Positions 23,871 to 31,971 of a stretch of DNA of 64,000 nucleotides are shown piece after piece. Numbering within the stretch: the first letter of the stretch is position 1; each line of letters begins with the position of its first letter. The notes under the pieces are model-generated. The model saw only the letters and a list, made by a program, of their open reading frames with translations, searched no databases and was not told the DNA's origin. Source of the stretch: Pseudoramibacter sp. (GTDB lineage: Bacteria; Bacillota; Clostridia; Eubacteriales; Eubacteriaceae); NCBI RefSeq assembly GCF_022484225.1, contig NZ_JAKVLT010000001.1, positions 1,727,406 to 1,791,405 on the forward strand. The letters are read 5' to 3'. The position numbers and the translations under genes are program-made.

Positions 23871-26426
23871 TTAATTACTGCTGCTGCTAAGACCTGGAAT
23901 TAAATTCGAAGATCCCAAAGCTTTCATATAACTGCCATAGGTTGCCGCCGATGTAGCGCCGTATCCGCCAATGGCTTTGCTGTTCAGATTACCTGTCCAG
24001 ATCGAAGTCGTCAGGTTTCCTGTCATCCCGGTGAACCACAAATCTTTTCCGTTATCAGTTGTCCCGGTTTTCCCTGCCGTGCCGTAGACATTAGCATTGG
24101 TCCCAGTCCCGCTTGTGACGACCTGACGCAGAATGCTCTTCATCGTCGAAGCCGTCGAAGACTTCATGACCTGATGGGTATCCAGATTCAAATCCGAACT
24201 CTTGAAAATCGTGCTGCCGTTGCTGTTCTGCACTTTTGTCACAAATTTAGGCTGATTGTAAATCCCGTTGTTGTTGAAGATATTAAATGCAGCCGCCATT
24301 TCAATGGGCTTAATGCCGTACAGCATCCCGCCAACGCAAGTGTTGATATTATAATCGCTGGATGTAAAAGTCGTAATGCCCATGGTCTTCATCCAATCAA
24401 CCGCGGTATTGTTGCCCAAGGTATACCACACATAAGCTGCAGGCGGGTTGTAGGATTTCACAAGCGCTGTGGTTAAGCTGACTGTCGAACCGCCGCCTTC
24501 TGCTCTCGGCGTCCAGTTGCCATAAGTCCCGTAGTTGTGCAGTGAAGAATTGGCATTGAAAATACCCTTGTCTATGGCACAGCTGTAATACAGCGGTTTG
24601 ATGTTGGACCCTGGCTGTCTTGCGGTGTTGCACATATCCACTTCGGTATTGCCGCCGTAATAAGCGCGCACAGAACCATCTTGATCCAGCGTGACAATCG
24701 CATTCGTCGTGCTGCTGCCTTTCGGATACTTTTTAAGGGAAATATCCATGGCTTTGCTCTGCATACCCGTGTTAATGGTCGTATAGATCTTATATCCGCC
24801 GCTGGCCACTTGCGTTCTCGTATACTTGATCGCTTCTTTTTTAGAAATGCCCTGTTTTTTCATGACATTCGGCGCAACGGCTTCCGCATACTGCTGAAGC
24901 GCGCGGTTCACGAATTTTTCATAGCCTTCTGTGACCTGATTATTCAGTTTGGAAGCGTCCCAAGACACCACATTTAACTGTTCAGCCTTAGCCTGATTTG
25001 CCTGAGCTTTGGTAATATAGCCGGTTTTAACCATACGGTCTAAGACTTCTTCTTGACGTTTCTTTGCCGCTTCAGGATGAATATTCGGCGCGTATCCGGA
25101 CGGTGCCTGGGGCAACCCTGCAAGCACGGCGCATTCTGCCAAATCGCAGTCCCAAATATCTTTGCCGAAATAGGTCTTCGCCGCTTCTTCAATGCCGTAA
25201 GCAGAAGAACCGAAGTAGGTTTCATTCAAATACATTTCAAGGATCTGATTCTTTGAATATTTCTTATTCAGCTGCCTTGCAATGGAAATTTCCTTAAACT
25301 TACGATTGAGGGAATCCATAAAAGTCTGTTCTGACGAAATATCGGGCAGGAACAACGTTCTTGCCAGCTGCTGCGTCAGCGTACTGGCGCCTTGACTTCT
25401 GGTGTTGCGGTGCAGCGCATTGTAAGCCAGTGATCTCAGAATCCCGTAATAATCCACGCCGCCATGATCATAGAAACGGCTGTCTTCTGTTGCGATCAGC
25501 GCATTTTTCATGTTGTCCGGAATCTGATTTAAGGACACATAAGTCCGATTTTCCGTAAACAATTCCGCAATGACCTGATTATCAGATGAAATAATTTGCG
25601 TCTTTTGTTTTTCTTTGTAGGTATAGTTGGAAATATCAACGCGATTCCGCTGGTACATTGCGAAAACGCCGGCAACCCCAGCTGCAAAGATAATCAACAG
25701 GACGATGAGCACTTTTTGCCATGCTTTAAACTTTTTGCGTTTATGCTTTCTGCTCGGCAGACCGCCATTGCTTTTCTTTGCCGATTTTAATGTCTTAGCA
25801 TCGCTTCGGCTCTGCCGGCGATTGGTGGTTTTTTTGTTTGACTTCAGGCGCATATCGTCAATTTCCTGAAGTTTTGAATCATAAGCTCCAGCTTTAATGT
25901 CTTCGCCTTTCTTCCCTGTTGAATTTGTTCGGGCGTGACGTCTCGGCAGCCCCTGAGATTTTCGAGCCGGCGCTGACGCCTTGCTTTCTGCTGGTTTTGT
26001 ATCGTTAGGGACTTTCTTTTTTACATCTGATTGAGATGATGTCTTAGGAACCGTCTTGTTTTGGGGTTCTTTGGACTGCACTGCTGCCGCGGTGCTGTCT
26101 TCTTTGGGCTCATTTGGACGGTCGTCCGAATATTCTTTCGACGACAAACTCTGCTTATTGGTCTGAGATTCTGCCGGTGCAAGGGTTTCAATAGTCGCTC
26201 CCACATCTGCCTGCTCGATATTATGAGAATCCAGTACTTTTTCTATTTTTTCTTCTTTACGAATCGCATCATCGTTTTCCCCTTCTTTCACTTCTTTCGA
26301 TGAAGGTTTTTCTGATGATGCGGTGTCCGCATGTTTCAGTCCTTTAAACCCACTAAAAGAAAAATGTTTTGGTGGCTGTTCTGATGATGCTTGTGGATTT
26401 TGATTGTTTTTCTTATCTTCTTCCAT
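23871..26426 (-). CDS. Class A penicillin-binding protein with long cytoplasmic tail
   Basis: About 851 residues; polymerises and cross-links peptidoglycan. The first 235 residues are low-complexity, rich in Ser, Lys, Glu and Pro, then basic, before a single TM helix (about 237-257). The glycosyltransferase domain has the catalytic Glu in ATEDSRFYDHGG (about 314) and STLTQQLARTLF. The transpeptidase has SxxK as SNIK (about 607-610), SYN (658-660) and KTG (786-788). The start at 26426 is chosen for GAGGATAGG upstream. The tail is much longer than usual for PBP1a and may bind partners in the cytoplasm. It lies 14 bases after the pseudouridine synthase gene. Confidence 0.93.
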   Translation of the reverse strand: MEEDKKNNQNPQASSEQPPKHFSFSGFKGLKHADTASSEKPSSKEVKEGENDDAIRKEEKIEKVLDSHNIEQADVGATIETLAPAESQTNKQSLSSKEYSDDRPNEPKEDSTAAAVQSKEPQNKTVPKTSSQSDVKKKVPNDTKPAESKASAPARKSQGLPRRHARTNSTGKKGEDIKAGAYDSKLQEIDDMRLKSNKKTTNRRQSRSDAKTLKSAKKSNGGLPSRKHKRKKFKAWQKVLIVLLIIFAAGVAGVFAMYQRNRVDISNYTYKEKQKTQIISSDNQVIAELFTENRTYVSLNQIPDNMKNALIATEDSRFYDHGGVDYYGILRSLAYNALHRNTRSQGASTLTQQLARTLFLPDISSEQTFMDSLNRKFKEISIARQLNKKYSKNQILEMYLNETYFGSSAYGIEEAAKTYFGKDIWDCDLAECAVLAGLPQAPSGYAPNIHPEAAKKRQEEVLDRMVKTGYITKAQANQAKAEQLNVVSWDASKLNNQVTEGYEKFVNRALQQYAEAVAPNVMKKQGISKKEAIKYTRTQVASGGYKIYTTINTGMQSKAMDISLKKYPKGSSTTNAIVTLDQDGSVRAYYGGNTEVDMCNTARQPGSNIKPLYYSCAIDKGIFNANSSLHNYGTYGNWTPRAEGGGSTVSLTTALVKSYNPPAAYVWYTLGNNTAVDWMKTMGITTFTSSDYNINTCVGGMLYGIKPIEMAAAFNIFNNNGIYNQPKFVTKVQNSNGSTIFKSSDLNLDTHQVMKSSTASTMKSILRQVVTSGTGTNANVYGTAGKTGTTDNGKDLWFTGMTGNLTTSIWTGNLNSKAIGGYGATSAATYGSYMKALGSSNLIPGLSSSSN

Positions 26427-26440
26427 ACCTATCCTCAATT

Positions 26441-27355
26441 TCAAAGATTTTCTAATCTATTTTCCAAAGCGAGCAAATCGGCCTTTAGTGGTGCCGTTAC
26501 CATTTGCCTGCCGTTTTTCGGGAGCGTAACCGTTAACTCACTTGCATGCAGCGCCGTTCTTGATATGCCTAAATCCTGCTGAATCGGATTGTACAAATGA
26601 TCTCCAATGATCGGGCAGCCCATATGGGACAAGTGAACCCTTATTTGATGTGTGCGGCCGGTTTCCAGCCTTAATTTTATTTTTGCATATTGTTTTTTGC
26701 CATAAACTTTCAAAACACGGTAATGTGTAACAGACGGTTTCCCATCCGTTCTCACTTCTCGCCGAATGCCATCCGCTGACGCCATTCCAATGGGCAGATT
26801 AATGGTTCCAGCGTACGGCACCGGACAATTGTTGACATAAGCCGTATAGTACTTCTCCATTTTAGGCACTGTGATATGAGATTGCAAAAAATGCTGTACA
26901 TACTTATTTTTTGCGATCAAGATCACCCCAGAAGTATCCATATCTAATCGGCTCACGAACCGGACTTTTGCCGGCTGATGCGTCCGAATGAAATAAGCCG
27001 CAACAAGATTGCCTAAAGTATCTCCGCCATGACTTTTAGTCGGGTGTGTCACAAGACCCGGGTCTTTATTAACAGCCAGTACCTCATCATCTTCATATAG
27101 GATATCCAAAGGGCCTGAAACAGGAAGCAAATCGACATGCTCTGTAGGCATCTGGATAAAAATGATATCCCCTTTTTTAACTTCATCCGTTGACCAGCAC
27201 GATTTCCCATTAATGGTCATTTTGCCTTCCCGGATAATTCTTGTCATGAGTCGGCTGGAATAAGCATATTTTGTTTTTAAATATTGTTTGAGTGTAATGG
27301 GACTTCCATTTTCACAAACATATCGATATTGATTAAAATTTTTGTATTGATTCAC
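26441..27355 (-). CDS. RluA-family 23S rRNA pseudouridine synthase
   Basis: 304 residues. An N-terminal S4-like RNA-binding region (about 20-75) is followed by the catalytic domain with VSRLDMDTSGVIL, whose Asp is the nucleophile, and the end motif RTHQIRVHLSHMGCPIIGD. RluD-type enzymes modify the helix 69 loop of 23S rRNA, but the exact target is not evident. The start is GTG at 27355 with no good ribosome binding site, so the N-terminus is uncertain; the first internal ATG would cut the S4 region. The PBP gene follows 14 bases downstream. Confidence 0.88.
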   Translation of the reverse strand: MNQYKNFNQYRYVCENGSPITLKQYLKTKYAYSSRLMTRIIREGKMTINGKSCWSTDEVKKGDIIFIQMPTEHVDLLPVSGPLDILYEDDEVLAVNKDPGLVTHPTKSHGGDTLGNLVAAYFIRTHQPAKVRFVSRLDMDTSGVILIAKNKYVQHFLQSHITVPKMEKYYTAYVNNCPVPYAGTINLPIGMASADGIRREVRTDGKPSVTHYRVLKVYGKKQYAKIKLRLETGRTHQIRVHLSHMGCPIIGDHLYNPIQQDLGISRTALHASELTVTLPKNGRQMVTAPLKADLLALENRLENL

Positions 27356-27407
27356 TGAAATATTTTATGGCACTTTATTGATTAAATCAATTCCTTTTTG
27401 ATTTTTT

Positions 27408-28109
27408 CTAAAAATAATCCTGTTCTTTAAAGCTAAAATAATCTTCAGCACAGTCCGAGACAATGAGATGATCCAACACCTCTATCCCCAACAATTGCCC
27501 AGCTTGAACCAGACGATCGGTTAATTCAATATCATTGCTGCTCGGCGTCGTATCGCCGGAAGGATGATTATGCGCTAAAATAATAGAAGTCGCCCGGTGC
27601 CGGATTGCCGGATTAAAAACTTCTCTCGGATGTACAAGAGAAGCGTTTACGGTTCCAACTGAAATGATTTCCTGCTTAAATACAACATTTTTGGTGTTGA
27701 GAAGCAAAATCTCAAAATGTTCTCTTTCATAACCAAACATTTCCTGACTTAAATAAATGGCCGCGTCCATGGGACTTTTAATTTGAAACAGCGTCTTTTT
27801 CTGATGCCTCGCACGGCTTCCCAGCTCCAGAGCCGCAATGATCTGACAGGCTTTTGCCTCGCCAATGCCTTTCAACTCATTATTTTGGCACAACTCTTCG
27901 ACTGAAACCTTAAGCAGGCTTTCTAAATCACTGTCATAAAAATTTAACAGCCTCTGACCTAATTCAACAGCCGTCATATTTTTTTGTCCTGAGCCAATGA
28001 TGACGGCAATTAATTCTGCATTGCTTAGTAACCCCGGTCCAAAATGCATCAGCTTTTCCCGCGGTTTGTCATCGCTTGTCAATTCACGCAGCGTTAAATG
28101 ATTTTTCAT
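27408..28109 (-). CDS. radC: RadC/YsxA family JAB-domain protein
   Basis: About 233 residues. N-terminal helix-hairpin-helix-like UPF0758 domain (RELTSDDKPREKLMHFGP) and a C-terminal JAMM metalloprotease-like domain with the zinc ligands in AHNHPSGDTTPSSND. Its biological role is unsettled despite the name; DNA repair has not been confirmed for Bacillus or E. coli RadC. The start at 28109 follows GGAGGAGCG; the longer frame to 28160 begins with a hydrophobic stretch and lacks a ribosome binding site. It lies alone between the RluA gene and a divergent CsoR-family gene. Confidence 0.9.
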   Translation of the reverse strand: MKNHLTLRELTSDDKPREKLMHFGPGLLSNAELIAVIIGSGQKNMTAVELGQRLLNFYDSDLESLLKVSVEELCQNNELKGIGEAKACQIIAALELGSRARHQKKTLFQIKSPMDAAIYLSQEMFGYEREHFEILLLNTKNVVFKQEIISVGTVNASLVHPREVFNPAIRHRATSIILAHNHPSGDTTPSSNDIELTDRLVQAGQLLGIEVLDHLIVSDCAEDYFSFKEQDYF

Positions 28110-28201
28110 CGCTCCTCCGATTGCATAAAACCACAAAAACAACGCAAATAGCCTGAACAATCATTGAATTTTATTATAACATGCTAAATAGACTTTCTCA
28201 A

Positions 28202-28230
28202 TTTACATTCTTTTTAATAATTGCTATAAT
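28202..28230 (+). promoter_or_regulatory. Promoter of the orphan CsoR-family gene
   Basis: -35 TTTACA (28202-28207), 17-base spacer, extended -10 TGC-TATAAT (28222-28230). No GC-tract palindrome like that in front of csoR is present, so autoregulation by the same type of operator is not supported. Confidence 0.75.
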
Positions 28231-28261
28231 ATAGAAAAATCAATGAATAACGGGGATAAAT

Positions 28262-28537
28262 ATGAAACAATGTATGGATTCCGATAATTTGCACAGAAGA
28301 CTCAGTAAAATAGAAGGCCAGGTCCGTGCGATTGATCGAATGATCGATGAAGATATTCCGTGTGAAGACATTCTCTCACAAGTCAATGCCGTTAAATCTG
28401 CCATGCATAAAGTTGGGCAGATTATCCTGGAAGGGCATCTTCAGCACTGTGTCAAAGACGGCATTCAGCATGGAGATGCTGATAAAACCATTGCCAGTTT
28501 TACCAAGGCTGTAGAACGTTTTGCAAATATGAAATAA
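28262..28537 (+). CDS. CsoR/RcnR/FrmR family regulator, orphan
   Basis: 91-residue DUF156 protein with the conserved helix SKIEGQVRAID near residue 16. Cys34, His59 and Cys63 repeat the 25- and 4-residue spacing of the copper sensor CsoR, so a metal or thiol-reactive ligand is likely. An additional Cys4 is present. Unlike the csoR at 2161, no transporter or chaperone is linked: it is a single gene with its own promoter and terminator on the plus strand. Copper, persulfide or formaldehyde sensing are all possible within the family, and the complete triad leans toward copper. Confidence 0.88.
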   Translation: MKQCMDSDNLHRRLSKIEGQVRAIDRMIDEDIPCEDILSQVNAVKSAMHKVGQIILEGHLQHCVKDGIQHGDADKTIASFTKAVERFANMK

Positions 28538-28577
28538 AAATAAAAGTTCTGTATTGTACAGAACTTTTATTTTTTTA
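28538..28577. terminator. Bidirectional terminator between the CsoR-family gene and the ATPase gene
   Basis: Perfect 16 bp arms (28538-28553 and 28557-28572) with a 3-base loop. A T-run follows on the plus strand, and T-rich sequence on the minus strand. Confidence 0.88.
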
Positions 28578-28580
28578 GGC

Positions 28581-29999
28581 TTATTTACTCAAAGAATAAA
28601 GCGTTAATCCGTTAAATAAAATAAGGTCTGATACATTTAAAGCAAAATCAAGCAGATCTTTTTCAAAGGGATATACTGAAAAAACGCCGTAGACGGTATC
28701 ATAATTGCGATAGCGTTTATTAAAACCTGCCATCTGATTGACACGTTCTTTGAAATTTTCAAAATCTTTTTTTGAATAGGCTTCTGTGCCGTATACACAA
28801 TCTGCAGCAAAAATTTTACGCGCCTCCTGATCCACGGCAACGATTGGGATATATTGATTATTTTCAGCATATCGTCCGACCTGATTGACTTCCATTCCTA
28901 TTTTTTTCTTAAGCGAAACCATCTGCAGCATTTCAATTAACACCCGATTAAACCAATTCTGAATATACGGAATCATTCCGGAAAAAGACTGCTGTTTCGA
29001 AAGTTGACGGTCGTTTTTTAAAGCATCGTAATGTGAAAAAACAAAAGTATACCAGAAAGCGGCAAAGGGAATAGCAATCTGATAAGGCTGTTCTGATTTT
29101 TTTCGGCTTTTTTTAGGAAGCATCAGCGGCTGTTCCTGAATATAGCCTAATTCAAGTAAATGACTGAGTATTTTTCGGACTTCAGACATCCGGTACCCCG
29201 TCATGCTTTTTATCTGCACTGCAGTCTGAGCCCCTTCGGCCATGACTTTTAACACCGAGTGATAAGCATCAGGACGCCAAACTTCTCTTTCCAGCAAATT
29301 AGGAATTTCTGAAAACAATTTGCCATAGGGATTTGTAACATTGCGAATAATCGACTGCTTGATTTGTTTGATATTGACACAATGGTTAAAAAACTGCCAG
29401 TATCCCGGGACACCGCCGACAACGGAATAGATGACCATCAGCTGATTGAAATCATGATGCGGAAATTCCATCATCATTTCTGTAAAGGACATGGCGTCAA
29501 GATGAATCTCATCTGTCCATATCTTTTTAGCTCCGCGATCCGCCTGCTTAATTTGGTTCCAACTGTGATCGGACATTGAAACAATCAAAGTTACGCCGTT
29601 CGCTTTAAAATATTTCTGCCACGCTTTTTTAAATATCTTTAAGAAATTCCTGTTTTCAAAAAACAACTGATCAAAATTATCAATAATCAGAATTTTTCCG
29701 CCATCTTCTGTTTTTTCTGAATACAAACGAAATAATTCCAACCATTCCACAGCTGCTGCGTCGGGTGACGGTGCCTGGATGCCAAAATGAGATTTAAAAA
29801 CCCGCTCAAACAACAAACGATTGAGACGGTCGGATTGATTTCCCGCAGCAAAATACAAATGATTTTTATCTTTAACAAATTCTTTAATTAATTTCGTTTT
29901 TCCAATTCGGGGCCGTCCTGTGACTAAGATTAATGCATCTTCCTTTTTCCAGGCTTCTGACAATTGCTGTAATTCTTGTTTGCGGCCAATAAATCGCAC
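28581..29999 (-). CDS. AAA ATPase of the archaeal-ATPase/DUF234 type
   Basis: About 472 residues, function unknown. The N-terminal NTPase domain starts RFIGRKQEL, with Walker A GRPRIGKT (28-35) and Walker B ILIIDNFDQ (104-111). It is followed by a winged-helix region (SMTGYRMSEVRKILSHL) and a C-terminal part in the place of the DUF234 restriction-endonuclease-like domain (VGRYAENNQYIPIVAVD). Catalytic residues expected there (E/D...ExK) are not evident. GTG at 29999 is preceded by AAGGGGG with good spacing; the longer frame from 30113 crosses a terminator hairpin. Single gene between terminators. Relatives are common in archaea and Clostridia. Confidence 0.8.
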   Translation of the reverse strand: MRFIGRKQELQQLSEAWKKEDALILVTGRPRIGKTKLIKEFVKDKNHLYFAAGNQSDRLNRLLFERVFKSHFGIQAPSPDAAAVEWLELFRLYSEKTEDGGKILIIDNFDQLFFENRNFLKIFKKAWQKYFKANGVTLIVSMSDHSWNQIKQADRGAKKIWTDEIHLDAMSFTEMMMEFPHHDFNQLMVIYSVVGGVPGYWQFFNHCVNIKQIKQSIIRNVTNPYGKLFSEIPNLLEREVWRPDAYHSVLKVMAEGAQTAVQIKSMTGYRMSEVRKILSHLLELGYIQEQPLMLPKKSRKKSEQPYQIAIPFAAFWYTFVFSHYDALKNDRQLSKQQSFSGMIPYIQNWFNRVLIEMLQMVSLKKKIGMEVNQVGRYAENNQYIPIVAVDQEARKIFAADCVYGTEAYSKKDFENFKERVNQMAGFNKRYRNYDTVYGVFSVYPFEKDLLDFALNVSDLILFNGLTLYSLSK

Positions 30000-30031
30000 T
30001 GCTTTTACCCCCTTGTGCCGTATTTCTAATA

Positions 30032-30080
30032 ATATAACATAAATAAAGGACTTTCTCATGAAACTCATGAGAAAGTCCTT
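30032..30080 (-). terminator. Hairpin terminator of the zinc-ribbon gene
   Basis: Perfect 16 bp arms (30046-30061 and 30065-30080) with a 3-base loop, 16 bases after the stop codon, followed on the minus strand by T-rich but interrupted sequence (TATTTATG). The poor T-run lowers confidence in efficiency. Confidence 0.7.
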
Positions 30081-30096
30081 AAAAATCAATTTTCTG

Positions 30097-30303
30097 TTAA
30101 AAGATCGGGCCATTTAAACGAAGCCCGCATTTTTCGCAGGTCCAATCATGGCCTACTGCTTTCGTTTCTCCTCCGCATTTCGGGCAAATACCGGTTCCGC
30201 CTTTTTTAAATTGGAAATCTTTCACTTCCATATCGACGAATTCATCCGGTCCGTCCTGAATGATTTTAAATTTTAAAATTGGCTTAGGTGCATCGCTGCT
30301 CAT
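30097..30303 (-). CDS. Small zinc-ribbon protein of unknown function
   Basis: 68 residues with two CxxC knuckles, CPKCGG near residue 40 and CEKCG near 56, which should bind one zinc ion. The first half is acidic with no known domain. GGAGG ten bases before the ATG at 30303 and a flanking terminator show it is a real gene. The ribbon resembles those of RNA-polymerase or nucleic-acid-binding proteins but also many redox or metal proteins; no function is assigned. Confidence 0.8.
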   Translation of the reverse strand: MSSDAPKPILKFKIIQDGPDEFVDMEVKDFQFKKGGTGICPKCGGETKAVGHDWTCEKCGLRLNGPIF

Positions 30304-30336
30304 ATCACTTGCCTCCTGCTTTACTTAACTCATTTT

Positions 30337-30345
30337 ATTTTACCA
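30337..30345 (-). promoter_or_regulatory. Possible promoter of the zinc-ribbon gene
   Basis: Extended -10 TGG-TAAAAT on the minus strand in the 76-base gap after putP. No clear -35. Confidence 0.4.
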
Positions 30346-30379
30346 CAAGACGGCCTGAATAGAAACGATTTCAAAAAGA

Positions 30380-31870
30380 TTATGCTCTGGCTTTTTCATA
30401 ACGGTCGATCATTTCATCAAATTCATCGACAACTTCTTTTTCCGGTTTCTTAAAATGATTGACAATGAGAATCGTCAAGACATTCGCAACAAATCCCGGC
30501 AGGATTTCATAAATGCCTGTTCCGAACAATGTTGCTGAAAGGCCTGTCGCTTTCCAAAGAATGACCACCACTGTTCCGACAACCATGCCCGATAATGCTG
30601 ACTGCCAGCTGGTTTTTCTGGAATAAAGGCCAAATAAGACCAATGGGCCAAAGGCAGAGCCAAAGCCGCCCCACGAATAAGAAACCAGACTCATAACCGT
30701 TGAATTGCCATTAAAAGCAATGAGGAGTGCTACAATCGAAACGGCAATGACAGACCAGCGCCCAATGCTGACAGACTGTTTATCTGTCAGTTCTTTCTTA
30801 AACAAAAGCTTTGACAAATCTTCTGAAAGCACTGAAGAACAAACTAACAACTGGGAGTCAATGGTCGACATAATTGCAGCCATGATCGCGGCAAGAAAGA
30901 TCCCTGCGATCCACACCGGGAAAAAGCGATGAATCATCAAGATAAAGACGGTTTCTTCCTTCCCGCCGGAAAGCCCTTTAAAGAGCGGAATAGAAAGCAG
31001 TCCCACTAACACAGCACCTGTTAATGAGATCAGGCACCAGGTAATGGCGATTTTTCTCGCTTTTGGAATTTCTTTTACTGAATCGATCCCCATAAACCGA
31101 ACCAGAATATGAGGCTGTCCAAAATATCCAAGCCCCCACACAACGGCTGAAATAATCGTCGCTGCCGTAACACCTTTTCCAAATAATGAAAGGGAAAGAT
31201 GTTCAGAAGCCATCGCCATACGGGTGCTGCCAAATCCGTGCATTTCGACAATGGCCATAATCGGCACAACCGCAATGGCTACAACCATCAAAATCCCCTG
31301 GATAAGGTCCGTCCAGCAGACTGCCAGATAACCGCCTAAAAATGTGTAAGAAATAATGACAACTGCACCGATCAGAACGGCAACATTATAATTAATCCCA
31401 AACATCGTCGAAAATAATTTACCGGAAGAAACCATCCCCGATGCACAGTAAATCGTAAAGAAAAATAAAATGACAATAGCAGATATCGTTTTTAACGCAC
31501 CCGTTGGATCTTTGTACCGCTTTTCAAAGAAAGTCGGAAGTGTAATGGCGTCCACTTCTTCTGTGTAAACACGCAGCCGTTCGGAAACCATTTTCCAGTT
31601 GACACAGGTTCCAATAAATAATCCGACGCCAATCCACAGTTGAGGCATTCCGCCTAAATATATGGCTCCGGGCAGTCCCATCAGAAGCCATCCACTCATA
31701 TCAGAGGCTTGTGCTGAAAAGGCCGTGACCCAGCTTCCCAGCGCACGGCCGCCAAGCAGGAAACCCTCCGACGAATCAGAAGAAGCATTATAAAATTTCA
31801 GTCCAATAAAAATTAAAACAACCAAATAGGCAATAAATATTCCCAGTTCAATAGGATTTACAGAACCCAT
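30380..31870 (-). CDS. putP: Sodium/proline symporter, SSS family
   Basis: 496-residue sodium:solute symporter with about 13 TM helices. PutP-like segments: FLLGGRALGSWVTAFSAQASDMSGWLLMGLPG near residue 36-68 and later GYFGQPHILVRFMG. It imports proline with Na+ as a nutrient or osmoprotectant; related SSS carriers for other substrates cannot be fully excluded, but the N-terminal pattern is that of PutP. ATG at 31870 follows GGAGGAGAAGA. No proline dehydrogenase lies nearby, which suits uptake rather than a degradation operon. Confidence 0.88.
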   Translation of the reverse strand: MGSVNPIELGIFIAYLVVLIFIGLKFYNASSDSSEGFLLGGRALGSWVTAFSAQASDMSGWLLMGLPGAIYLGGMPQLWIGVGLFIGTCVNWKMVSERLRVYTEEVDAITLPTFFEKRYKDPTGALKTISAIVILFFFTIYCASGMVSSGKLFSTMFGINYNVAVLIGAVVIISYTFLGGYLAVCWTDLIQGILMVVAIAVVPIMAIVEMHGFGSTRMAMASEHLSLSLFGKGVTAATIISAVVWGLGYFGQPHILVRFMGIDSVKEIPKARKIAITWCLISLTGAVLVGLLSIPLFKGLSGGKEETVFILMIHRFFPVWIAGIFLAAIMAAIMSTIDSQLLVCSSVLSEDLSKLLFKKELTDKQSVSIGRWSVIAVSIVALLIAFNGNSTVMSLVSYSWGGFGSAFGPLVLFGLYSRKTSWQSALSGMVVGTVVVILWKATGLSATLFGTGIYEILPGFVANVLTILIVNHFKKPEKEVVDEFDEMIDRYEKARA

Positions 31871-31925
31871 TCTTCTCCTCCATTCTTTTTCATAATGTTT
31901 TTAGTTTACCTTAAAGATTGATTAA

Positions 31926-31961
31926 TGTAAAGAAAAAAGCGCCCGCAAATGCGGACGCTTT
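31926..31961 (-). terminator. clpB terminator
   Basis: Arms at 31936-31947 and 31950-31961 form 12 bp in the minus-strand RNA, one of them a U-G wobble that becomes an A-C mismatch on the other strand, followed by TTTTTTCTTT. The structure is thus better in the direction of clpB. Confidence 0.85.
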
Positions 31962-31971
31962 CTGAATTAAC

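Noticed and set aside
30000..30113. N-terminal extension of the DUF234 ATPase
   Set aside because: It crosses the terminator of the upstream gene; GTG at 29999 has a good ribosome binding site and starts just before the conserved RFIGRKQEL.
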